Below are positions 1 to 5,589 of a stretch of 5,940 nucleotides of DNA, piece by piece. Every line of letters begins with the position of its first letter. The stretch's first letter is position 1. The translations under genes and the position numbers were made by a program. Source of the stretch: UBA668 sp031413415 (GTDB taxonomy: Bacteria > Actinomycetota > Acidimicrobiia > Acidimicrobiales > Ilumatobacteraceae); NCBI GenBank assembly GCA_031413415.1, contig JANOET010000306.1:1-5940 (forward strand). Reading direction: 5' to 3'. The notes under the pieces were generated by a model that saw only the letters and a program-made list of their open reading frames with translations, was not told the DNA's origin and searched no databases.

Positions 1-617
1 GTGGCCTCGATGGCCATCGTCTTCACGACGGCGGGGTCGGCGAGTTGGGCCGCGGTGCACGGGGCTCCGTCGCACAGCTTGCCGATGTCCTTCAGCGCAG
101 CGCCCAGGAGCAGGCCAGCGCCTGACACCTGGAGGTTCTTCACGATGGCGGCCGCGTCGAGCGGGGTGCCGTCGTGGAACGAGATGCCACTGCGGACGGT
201 GAACGTGAACTCGGTGAAGTCGTCGTTGCTGGTCCAGCCCTCGACGAGCATCCCGTGCGGCTCGAGGTCGGCACCGATGACGACCACCGGGTCGTAGAAC
301 GAGCGGGCACGCTGCTGGCAGTAGCTGTCGCACTGCATGGCTGCCGGGGTCCACGGGCTGGCCACTTCGGCCTCGCCGCTGACGATGAGCGTGCCACCGG
401 GGACGGCCACCTCCGCAGGTGCGGTGGTCTCGGGTGCCGTGGTCTCAGCACCGGCGGTGGTGGTCTCGCTTCCGGTCGTGGTCTCGGTGGTGCCACCGGT
501 GTCGGTGCCACCAGCGTCATCCTTCTTGTTGCTGCAGGCAGCGGCGATCAACCCAAGGCTGATCAAGGCTGCTGCGAGAAGCCGACCGGTTGTGCCGGAC
601 GAGCGACTGTTTCGCAC
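1..617 (-). CDS. ABC transporter substrate-binding lipoprotein, SBP_bac_5 (peptide/nickel-type) family, 5' part only
   Basis: This should be an extracytoplasmic, lipid-anchored solute-binding protein that delivers a ligand, typically an oligopeptide or similar, to an ABC importer. Only 205 N-terminal residues are present; the family is usually 500-600 residues and the rest lies left of position 1. Residues 1-28 form a lipoprotein signal: arginines at 2, 5 and 12, a hydrophobic run 13-27, and Cys28 after Ile-Ala-Ala-Ala. The -3 residue is Ala rather than Leu, a loose lipobox. Residues 36-70 are a Thr/Glu/Gly/Ala linker with ETT repeats. The fold then starts with GGTLIV (74-79) and shows the family block FTFTVRSGISFHDGTPLDA (137-155). 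The start is GTG at 615-617, preceded by a strong AAGGGGGA ribosome site about 8 bases upstream. No in-frame stop occurs from the start to the edge. Cysteines at 96, 100, 182 and 187 may form disulfides. The ligand cannot be told, and permease genes would lie outside the window. Confidence 0.9.
   Translation of the reverse strand, partial: MRNSRSSGTTGRLLAAALISLGLIAAACSNKKDDAGGTDTGGTTETTTGSETTTAGAETTAPETTAPAEVAVPGGTLIVSGEAEVASPWTPAAMQCDSYCQQRARSFYDPVVVIGADLEPHGMLVEGWTSNDDFTEFTFTVRSGISFHDGTPLDAAAIVKNLQVSGAGLLLGAALKDIGKLCDGAPCTAAQLADPAVVKTMAIEA
424..485 (-). repeat. Short in-frame repeat encoding Glu-Thr-Thr units in the lipoprotein linker
   Basis: The 8-mer GTGGTCTC on the plus strand (GAGACCAC in the coding sense) occurs four times, at 424-431, 439-446, 460-467 and 478-485. 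The spacings of 15, 21 and 18 bases are all multiples of three. It encodes the repeated Glu-Thr-Thr of the flexible linker between the lipidated Cys28 and the binding domain. It is a low-complexity coding repeat, not a mobile or regulatory element. Confidence 0.6.
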
Positions 618-662
618 GTGCTTTCCCCCTTCAATCGTGTTCGATTTGTCGCCGGAGCGGGC

Positions 663-678
663 TGTGACCCCCATCACA
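663..678. promoter_or_regulatory. CRP/FNR-type palindrome TGTGA-N6-TCACA in the divergent intergenic region
   Basis: The sequence TGTGACCCCCATCACA has two perfect 5-base arms separated by six bases. This is the core consensus of CRP-family regulators, including the cAMP-receptor type known from mycobacteria. It lies between the divergent lipoprotein and DUF5522 genes. Its centre (670.5) is at -72.5 from the inferred leaderless start at 743, which is a helical position compatible with class I activation. Relative to the minus-strand promoter it lies just downstream of the inferred start, where a bound protein would repress. Function is inferred; no regulator gene is in the window. Confidence 0.4.
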
Positions 679-691
679 CCCGGCGAGGCGC

Positions 692-722
692 ACCTTAGCC
701 ACTACCGACCGCAACACGACAA
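692..722 (-). promoter_or_regulatory. Candidate promoter for the substrate-binding lipoprotein gene
   Basis: Read on the minus strand, TAAGGT (697-692) fits the TAnnnT form of a -10 box and TTGTCG (722-717) resembles a -35 box. The 19-base spacer is longer than ideal. Transcription would start near 685 and give a leader of about 68 bases containing the ribosome site and the TGTGA palindrome. This is a by-eye assignment with a weak -35 element. Confidence 0.35.
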
Positions 723-730
723 CATGGAAG

Positions 731-736
731 TACTCT
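731..736 (+). promoter_or_regulatory. -10 box of a leaderless promoter for the DUF5522 gene
   Basis: TACTCT fits TAnnnT and ends six bases before the GTG at 743. Transcription should therefore begin at or next to the start codon. There is no well-placed ribosome site before 743; a GGAAG at 726-730 is 12 bases away. No clear -35 box is seen. The same arrangement recurs before the PPK2 and PRTase genes, which raises confidence. Confidence 0.5.
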
Positions 737-742
737 CGCCGA

Positions 743-973
743 GTGCGAGTGCTGCGCGACCACCATCTCGACATGCCGCTCCCTCGTCGTTACTCACCGA
801 AGCAGCGCGGCTTCGTGGAGGGTATGGCTCGGCATGCCGCGGCCGTCGCCGAGCGGTGTCCGACGTATCGCGATCCGGTCACGGGGTACACGGTGTTCAC
901 GGCGCAGTTCCTCGCCGAGCGTGGCTACTGCTGCGACAGCGGTTGTCGGCACTGCCCGTACACCCCTGGCTGA
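743..973 (+). CDS. Small cysteine-rich DUF5522 family protein
   Basis: A 76-residue protein whose C-terminal half matches the DUF5522 pattern: Tyr42-Arg-Asp-Pro-Val-Thr-Gly48, then VFTAQFLAERG (51-61), then the signature CCDSGCRHCPY (63-73). Its function is not established to my knowledge. The four clustered cysteines (63, 64, 68, 71) plus His70 could bind a metal or cluster, which is inference. Family members usually have Gly after the Cys pair; here it is Asp65. There is no signal peptide or membrane segment, so it should be cytosolic. The GTG at 743 is chosen because a TACTCT box lies exactly six bases upstream. ATG at 773 (66 residues) is the alternative, and it keeps the whole conserved domain but has no ribosome site. 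The gene ends 21 bases before the PPK2 gene. Confidence 0.85.
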   Translation: MRVLRDHHLDMPLPRRYSPKQRGFVEGMARHAAAVAERCPTYRDPVTGYTVFTAQFLAERGYCCDSGCRHCPYTPG

Positions 974-982
974 GCGCGCCGT

Positions 983-988
983 TAGCGT
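983..988 (+). promoter_or_regulatory. -10 box of a leaderless promoter for the PPK2 gene
   Basis: TAGCGT fits TAnnnT and is separated from the ATG at 995 by exactly six bases, the same geometry as at 731-743. No Shine-Dalgarno sequence is present between 974 and 994. The PPK2 gene may therefore have its own promoter rather than depend only on read-through from the DUF5522 gene. Confidence 0.5.
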
Positions 989-994
989 GCAGCC

Positions 995-1807
995 ATGACG
1001 AAGGATCTGATCCACTCGCTGCGTGTCGCCCCGGGCACGGCACCCCGGTTGCGGGGGCGTTCCACCGACGACACGTTCGGCTGGAACAAGGCGTCGGCCC
1101 TGGTCGAACTCGAGACGGTGAAGGCCGAACTGGACGGCCTGCAGCAGCACCTCTACGCCGAGGGCACCCGGAGCCTACTCGTGGTGTTGCAGGCCATGGA
1201 CGCAGCCGGCAAGGACGGCACCATTCGAGCCATTCTCTCCGGACTGAACCCTGCCGGTGTGAAGGTCACCAGCTTCAAGGTGCCGGGCGGCCCCGAGACC
1301 GCGCACGACTACCTGTGGCGGGTGCATGCGGCCGTTCCGGCGAAGGGTGACATCGGGGTGTTCAACCGCAGCCACTACGAGGACGTGCTCGTGGTGCGGG
1401 TGAAGGGCTTTGCGCCCAAGGCGGTGTGGTCGCGCCGCTTCGATCACATCAACGCGTTCGAGCAGCTGCTCGTCGACGAAGGAACGACCGTCGTGAAACT
1501 GTTCCTCCACGTGTCGAAGGACGAACAGCGCGAACGGCTGCAGGATCGGGTCGACGATCCGGCGAAGCGATGGAAGTTCCGCGCCGGTGACCTCGACGAC
1601 CGCGCGCTCTGGCCGAAGTTCCAACAGGCGTACGAGGACGCGCTGACCAAGACCTCGACCGTCCAAGCCCCGTGGTACGTCGTACCTGCCGATCGGAACT
1701 GGGTTCGCAATCTCGCCGTTGCCAAGATCCTCCGGCACCACCTGGGGGCGATGAACCCGAAGCTGCCGCCGCCCGAGGACGTTGTCGAGGGTCGCATCGT
1801 CGAGTGA
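995..1807 (+). CDS. ppk2: PPK2-family polyphosphate:nucleotide phosphotransferase
   Basis: Transfers phosphate between polyphosphate and nucleoside mono- or diphosphates in the cytosol, linking polyphosphate stores to the nucleotide pool. The 270 residues match a single-domain PPK2 protein. The N-terminal helix region (about 30-56) is followed by strand LLVVLQ and the Walker A loop AMDAAGKDGT (67-76) with Asp69, Lys73 and Asp74. The SFKVPGGPE segment (93-101) and HDYLWR (104-109) follow. Walker B-type IGVFNRSHYED (120-130) carries Asn124, Arg125, Tyr128 and Glu129. The lid motif DDPAKRWKF (187-195) is intact, so the enzyme should be active. The pattern is that of the PPK2 polyphosphate:nucleotide phosphotransferase group. 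Preference for AMP, ADP or GDP cannot be read from the sequence. The ATG start is supported by TAGCGT six bases upstream and by matching family N-termini. Confidence 0.95.
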   Translation: MTKDLIHSLRVAPGTAPRLRGRSTDDTFGWNKASALVELETVKAELDGLQQHLYAEGTRSLLVVLQAMDAAGKDGTIRAILSGLNPAGVKVTSFKVPGGPETAHDYLWRVHAAVPAKGDIGVFNRSHYEDVLVVRVKGFAPKAVWSRRFDHINAFEQLLVDEGTTVVKLFLHVSKDEQRERLQDRVDDPAKRWKFRAGDLDDRALWPKFQQAYEDALTKTSTVQAPWYVVPADRNWVRNLAVAKILRHHLGAMNPKLPPPEDVVEGRIVE

Positions 1808-1869
1808 CCGCGGGGTCCTTCGGCGTGAACGCTGTGTGACGCACCGCAGTGAAACGCGGTTCGAGTTGT

Positions 1870-1890
1870 CGACGAAATGTAACGTCGTCG
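1870..1890. repeat. Inverted repeat over the dehydrogenase operon -10 region
   Basis: CGACGA (1870-1875) and TCGTCG (1885-1890) are perfect 6-base inverted arms around a 9-base AT-richer centre containing most of TAACGT. A binding site for an operon repressor would look like this. Short CG-rich arms also arise by chance in this base composition, so support is modest. Confidence 0.3.
1880..1885 (+). promoter_or_regulatory. Candidate -10 box for the xanthine dehydrogenase operon
   Basis: TAACGT fits TAnnnT and lies ten bases before the ATG at 1896, so the transcript would have a leader of only a few bases. No ribosome site is seen in 1886-1895. An inverted repeat, CGACGA (1870-1875) and TCGTCG (1885-1890), brackets the box and could be an operator. 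No convincing -35 box is found; TTGTCG at 1866-1871 is too close. Confidence 0.4.
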
Positions 1891-1895
1891 GCGTC

Positions 1896-2735
1896 ATGTC
1901 CGTGTTCGTTCCCACTTCACTCGACGACGCCCTGGCCGCACTCGCCGAATCGCCCGACGCCACCGTGCTGGCGGGTGGTACCGACCTGATGGTCGAGTTC
2001 AACGGTGGCCATCGGCGCGCCGACCACGTGGTGGTCGTGAACCGGGTCCCCGAGTTGCGCACCTGGCAGCACGACGGAGCCCGACTCCGCCTCGGTGCCG
2101 GTGTCACCTACGCCGAGATCGAGCGCGAGCCCATCGCGGCGTGGGTTCCCGCGTTGGCCCAGGCCGCTCGAACGGTCGGGTCGCCGCAGATCCGTCATGC
2201 GGCCACCATCGGTGGCAATGTCGGCACCTGCTCGCCGGCGGGCGATGGCCTGCCGGTGCTCGCTGCGCTCGACGCCGAGATCGAGCTGGTGGCCGCCGAC
2301 GGGTTGCGCACGGTGCGCTTCGCCGACTTCATGCTCGGCCCGAAGCGCACTGTTCGTCGACCGGGCGAGCTGATCTCGGCGATCACCGTGCCCGTCGCCG
2401 ACGGGTATCAGGGCTACTCGAAGGTCGGCGTCCGCAATGCGATGGTGATCGCCACGGCCAGCGTTGCGATCGCGGTACAGCATGGTCGGGTGGCCAACGC
2501 CCACGGCTCGGTGGGTCCCACCAATCTTCGTTGCCCCGAGGCCGAGGCGTTGGCCACCAGCCGGGCCGACATGGGCACGGGCCACCTGTCGGCCGAGGTG
2601 ATCGCCGAGTGCAGCGAGCTCGTCCGTGCGGCGTCGCGGCCCATCGACGATCACCGATCCTCGGCCGCGTATCGTCGACACGCTGTGGGTGTGTTGGCCG
2701 GTCGACAGCTGCGGAGGGCGTTCCCCCATGAGTGA
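1896..2735 (+). CDS. pucC: Xanthine dehydrogenase FAD-binding subunit (CoxM/PucC-like)
   Basis: The 279-residue medium subunit of a molybdenum hydroxylase. It holds FAD and passes electrons from the 2Fe-2S subunit to the final acceptor (NAD+ in most xanthine dehydrogenases). The N-terminal FAD-binding domain shows the two glycine motifs of the family, LAGGTDLM (25-32) and ATIGGNVGT (103-111), the latter continuing into CSPAGDGLP. The C-terminal third, from about residue 170, is the CO_deh_flav_C type domain, including the YSKVGVRNAM segment. Length is normal for CoxM/PucC/XdhB proteins. An upstream open frame without a start signal is ignored: the family N-terminus (a Phe-x-Pro-Thr-Ser-Leu stretch) begins right after the ATG at 1896, and a TAACGT box is ten bases before it. 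The last eight bases overlap the next gene, implying translational coupling. The symbol follows Bacillus puc usage; E. coli calls this subunit XdhB. Confidence 0.92.
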   Translation: MSVFVPTSLDDALAALAESPDATVLAGGTDLMVEFNGGHRRADHVVVVNRVPELRTWQHDGARLRLGAGVTYAEIEREPIAAWVPALAQAARTVGSPQIRHAATIGGNVGTCSPAGDGLPVLAALDAEIELVAADGLRTVRFADFMLGPKRTVRRPGELISAITVPVADGYQGYSKVGVRNAMVIATASVAIAVQHGRVANAHGSVGPTNLRCPEAEALATSRADMGTGHLSAEVIAECSELVRAASRPIDDHRSSAAYRRHAVGVLAGRQLRRAFPHE

Positions 2736-3216
2736 GATCTACTCCCTGTACGTCAACGGCGTGCGGCGTGACGTGCGCGACGCATGGGTGGGCGAGAGCC
2801 TGCTGTTCGTGCTCCGCGAACGCCTCGGGTTGATGGGCAGCAAGGGTGCGTGCGAGCAGGGCGAGTGCGGTTCGTGCAGCGTCATGGTCGACGGCGAACT
2901 GGTGTGCAGCTGCCTCGTCCTCGCCGCCGGCGCCGTGGGGCAGCCGATCGTCACCATCGAGGGCATCGCGCCCGAAGGTGCGCCCAGCGACGTGCAGCAG
3001 GCGTTCGTCACCGCCGGCGCCGTCCAGTGCGGCTTCTGCACGCCTGGACTGATCATGGCCACTCACGCGCTGCTCGAGCGTTCGCCGGACCCGACCGAGT
3101 TCGAGATCCGCGAGGAGCTGTCGGGCAACATCTGTCGTTGCACCGGCTATGGCCGCATCATCGATGCCGTGCAGCGAGTCGCGGTGGCGCGGCGAGCGGA
3201 CGGTGATGCGTCGTGA
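2728..3216 (+). CDS. pucE: Xanthine dehydrogenase 2Fe-2S subunit (CoxS/PucE-like)
   Basis: The 162-residue small subunit carries two 2Fe-2S clusters and relays electrons from the molybdenum centre to FAD. The N-terminal plant-ferredoxin-type domain has Cys42, Cys47, Cys50 and Cys62 (C-x4-C-x2-C-x11-C). The C-terminal helical domain has Cys101 and Cys104 in QCGFCTPG and Cys136 and Cys138 in CRCTGYG. All eight ligands are present, as is Gln100 next to the second cluster. An extra cysteine, Cys60, precedes Cys62. The ATG at 2728 is supported by GGAGGG at 2713-2718, nine bases upstream. It overlaps the end of the FAD gene by eight bases (ATGAGTGA). Its own stop overlaps the next start by four bases. 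Length is typical of CoxS/XdhC-type small subunits. Confidence 0.95.
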   Translation: MSEIYSLYVNGVRRDVRDAWVGESLLFVLRERLGLMGSKGACEQGECGSCSVMVDGELVCSCLVLAAGAVGQPIVTIEGIAPEGAPSDVQQAFVTAGAVQCGFCTPGLIMATHALLERSPDPTEFEIREELSGNICRCTGYGRIIDAVQRVAVARRADGDAS

Positions 3217-5504
3217 CCGACACGTTGGTGACGCCCACCACGCGTTCGAACACCCAGCCGGGCCGGCTCGGTGACAGTGCGCTGCGACCCGACGGTGTCG
3301 CCAAGGTGCAGGGCACGTTCCAGTTCTCGGGCGACGTGAGCGCCGACGGTTTTCTGTGGGGCGCCACCCTGCGTTCCCCGCACCCCTACGCGCGCATCGT
3401 GCGCATCGACCTGAGCGGGGCGTGGAGGGTCGCCGGCGTCGAGTCGGTCATCACCGCCGCCGATGTTCCGGGCAAGGCCACCTACGGCCTCATCAGCCAG
3501 GATCAACCGGTGTTCGCCTCCGAGTACGTGCGGTTCGTCGGCGAGCCAGTGGCCGCCGTCGCGGCGGACCACCCCGACGTCTGCCGTCGTGCGCTCGAGG
3601 CCATCGTGGTCGAGTACGAGGTGCTCGAGCCGCTGGTCGAGCCTTCGCTCGCGGTCGACGGCTCGTTCCCGCCCATCCATCCCGACGGCAATGTCATCCG
3701 CCATCAGCGCATCGTGCGCGGCGACCAGAGCATCGAGGGGCCGATCGTCGTCGAGGGCACCTACGAGTTGGGCATGCAGGATCAGGCCTTCCTCGGTCTC
3801 GAGGCGGCGCTCGCCGTTCCCGACCCCGGCGGCGCGGGCGTGGAACTGCACATCGCCACCCAATGGTTGCACGAGGACCGCAAGCAGATCGCGGCCTGCC
3901 TCGGACTTGCCGAGGACGAGGTCCGTCTGGTGCTCGGCGGTGTGGGTGGTGCGTTCGGCGCTCGCGAGGACATCAGCCTGCAGGTGCACACCTGTCTGCT
4001 CGCGCTGCGCACGTTGCGGCCCGTGCGCATGGCCTACAGCCGTCACGAGAGCTTCCTCGGCCATGTGCACCGTCACCCATGCCGCATCACCATGCGGCAC
4101 CACGCCGACCACGATGGTCGACTGCTGCGGGTCGAGGCGACGTTCGTGTTCGATGGTGGCGCCTACGCCTCGACGTCATCGGCGGTGCTCATCAACGGCA
4201 TCACTCACGCCCAGGGTCCGTACCGCTGTGACAGTGCGACGGTCGATGGCTGGGCGGTGCGCACCAACAACCTGCCGTGTGGCGCGATGCGCGGCTTCGG
4301 CGTGGTGCAGGCGTGCTTCGCGCACGAGGCGCAGATGGACAAGCTGGCCGCTGCGGTGGGTCTCGAACCGCTCGAGGTGCGCCTGCTCAACGCGATGCAG
4401 ACTGGCGACCGTCTCATCACCGGACAGGTCGTCGAGAGCGTCGCGCCGGTGGCGCGTCTCATCCGCGAGTTGGGCGAGTTGCCGCTACCTTCCGAACCGG
4501 TCGGCGGGCACGACGGCGACCCCATGCGGCTGCCCGGTGGGGCGGGCCGCACTGCCGACCGCGGCGATGTCGTGCGCGGTATCGGCTGGGCCGTCAGCAT
4601 CAAGAACCTGATGTACAGCGAGGCGTTCGACGACTACTCCACCGCACGGGTTCGGCTTGCCGACGGGGTCGCGACGGTGAAGTTCGCCACGGCCGAGGTC
4701 GGCCAGGGCTTCGTCACATTGGCGGCCCAGATCGCTCGCACCGTGCTGGGCGTCGACGACGTCGTGCTCGACCAGATCGACACCCACATCGGGTCTGCTG
4801 GGTCGACGTCGGCATCCCGTCAGACGTGGATGAGTGGCGGCGCGGTCGACGGTGCCTGCCGACTGGTCCGCGAGCGTGTGTTCGAACACGTGGCCGCGCG
4901 GTTCGACCTCGAGGACTACCAGTTGGCCATCGACGGCACCGACGTCATCGACACCGTCGGCGACTTGCGGATCTCCGTTGCCGAGGCGACTGTCGGCCTC
5001 GAGATCGACGAGACCTTCGAGCATCACCATCGGCCCACGGAGGATCTCGACGAGTTGGGTCAGGGAAACTGCCACACGGCGTTCGCGTTCGCGGCGCACC
5101 GTGCGGTGGTCGATGTCGACCCGGTGCTCGGTCTGGTGAAGGTGGTGCAGGTGGCCACGGTGCAGGACGTCGGCCGAGCCCTGAACCCGCTCAGCGTCAC
5201 CGGTCAGATCGAGGGTGGCATTGCGCAGGGTGTGGGCCTGGCCGTGATGGAGGAGATCATCTCCGAGCGCGGGATCGTCAAGAACGCCTCGTTCACCGAC
5301 TACCTGCTGCCCACGTTCCTGGACATGCCCGACGTGGTGATCGGGTTGGTCGAAGAGCCCGAGCCGCAGGCTCCGCTGGGCGCGAAGGGAGTAGGGGAGC
5401 CGCCCACCGTGTCCTCGACCCCTGCGGTGGTGGCTGCGATTCGCGATGCGATCGGCAAGGATCTCGTGCGGGTACCGGTGCGGCCGACCGACATCGTCTT
5501 CTGA
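3213..5504 (+). CDS. pucD: Xanthine dehydrogenase molybdopterin-binding subunit (PucD-like)
   Basis: The 763-residue large subunit binds the molybdopterin cofactor and hydroxylates the substrate. Similarity to Streptomyces/Bacillus subunit D (MQDQAFLGLE, IATQWLH, ESFLGHVHRHP, NNLPCGAMRGFG) points to hypoxanthine/xanthine. An alpha/beta hammerhead domain spans about 20-142, then the two cofactor-binding halves. Visible motifs are GGVGGAFGARED (242-253), GAMRGFG (357-363), AEVGQG (494-499), GSAGSTSASRQ (527-537), QDVGRALNP (651-659) and GAKGVGE (723-729). Glu729 matches the catalytic glutamate, Glu252 the purine-binding glutamate of bovine enzyme (Glu802) and Gln217 the Mo-contacting glutamine, by eye. 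The usual second Gly of GGAFGG is Ala250. The GTG start overlaps the 2Fe-2S stop as GTGA, with GGTGAT five bases upstream. There is no Tat signal, so it is cytosolic. A related purine or heteroaromatic substrate remains possible. Confidence 0.93.
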   Translation: MTDTLVTPTTRSNTQPGRLGDSALRPDGVAKVQGTFQFSGDVSADGFLWGATLRSPHPYARIVRIDLSGAWRVAGVESVITAADVPGKATYGLISQDQPVFASEYVRFVGEPVAAVAADHPDVCRRALEAIVVEYEVLEPLVEPSLAVDGSFPPIHPDGNVIRHQRIVRGDQSIEGPIVVEGTYELGMQDQAFLGLEAALAVPDPGGAGVELHIATQWLHEDRKQIAACLGLAEDEVRLVLGGVGGAFGAREDISLQVHTCLLALRTLRPVRMAYSRHESFLGHVHRHPCRITMRHHADHDGRLLRVEATFVFDGGAYASTSSAVLINGITHAQGPYRCDSATVDGWAVRTNNLPCGAMRGFGVVQACFAHEAQMDKLAAAVGLEPLEVRLLNAMQTGDRLITGQVVESVAPVARLIRELGELPLPSEPVGGHDGDPMRLPGGAGRTADRGDVVRGIGWAVSIKNLMYSEAFDDYSTARVRLADGVATVKFATAEVGQGFVTLAAQIARTVLGVDDVVLDQIDTHIGSAGSTSASRQTWMSGGAVDGACRLVRERVFEHVAARFDLEDYQLAIDGTDVIDTVGDLRISVAEATVGLEIDETFEHHHRPTEDLDELGQGNCHTAFAFAAHRAVVDVDPVLGLVKVVQVATVQDVGRALNPLSVTGQIEGGIAQGVGLAVMEEIISERGIVKNASFTDYLLPTFLDMPDVVIGLVEEPEPQAPLGAKGVGEPPTVSSTPAVVAAIRDAIGKDLVRVPVRPTDIVF

Positions 5505-5576
5505 CTTCGTCGTCTGATGCAGCGCCTGCGGCACTGTTTCGGGTACGACCGTTTCGCCGGGTGCTGACCCGTCGGT

Positions 5577-5582
5577 TAGTTT
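5577..5582 (+). promoter_or_regulatory. -10 box of a leaderless promoter for the phosphoribosyltransferase gene
   Basis: TAGTTT fits TAnnnT and ends seven bases before the GTG at 5590. There is no ribosome site in 5583-5589. This supports both the choice of GTG 5590 and separate transcription from the dehydrogenase operon, whose last gene ends at 5504. A short hairpin, CGGGT (5558-5562) and ACCCG (5567-5571), lies just upstream of the box. Confidence 0.5.
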
Positions 5583-5589
5583 CAGCGAC

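Noticed and set aside
337..1350. Long plus-strand open frame crossing the lipoprotein, DUF5522 and PPK2 genes
   Set aside because: It overlaps three well-supported genes in other frames, its translation is low-complexity Arg/Ala/Pro/Ser with no domain, and it spans a divergent promoter region.
1835..1850. Second CRP-like site upstream of pucC starting TGTGA
   Set aside because: Only the left arm matches; the right arm reads GCAGT instead of TCACA.
1806..1860. Small inverted repeats after PPK2 (GACC/GGTC at 1806-1817; ACCGC/GCGGT at 1843-1860) as a terminator
   Set aside because: Arms of four or five bases without a T-tract are expected by chance at this GC content.
1782..1895. N-terminal extension of the FAD subunit upstream of ATG 1896
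   Set aside because: It would overlap the PPK2 end, lacks a start signal, and the family N-terminus begins at 1896.
3147..4112. Long minus-strand open frame inside the molybdenum subunit gene
   Set aside because: It is antisense to a gene with clear family motifs throughout; high GC removes stop codons on the opposite strand. No ribosome site or family resemblance.
2728..5504. Operon as form I aerobic CO dehydrogenase (coxMSL)
   Set aside because: Subunit order fits, but the large subunit lacks the AYRCSFR active-site loop and has GAMRGFG in a PucD-like context.
5558..5571. Hairpin CGGGT-GCTG-ACCCG as a terminator after pucD
   Set aside because: The stem has only five base pairs and no T-run follows; it overlaps the PRTase promoter region instead.
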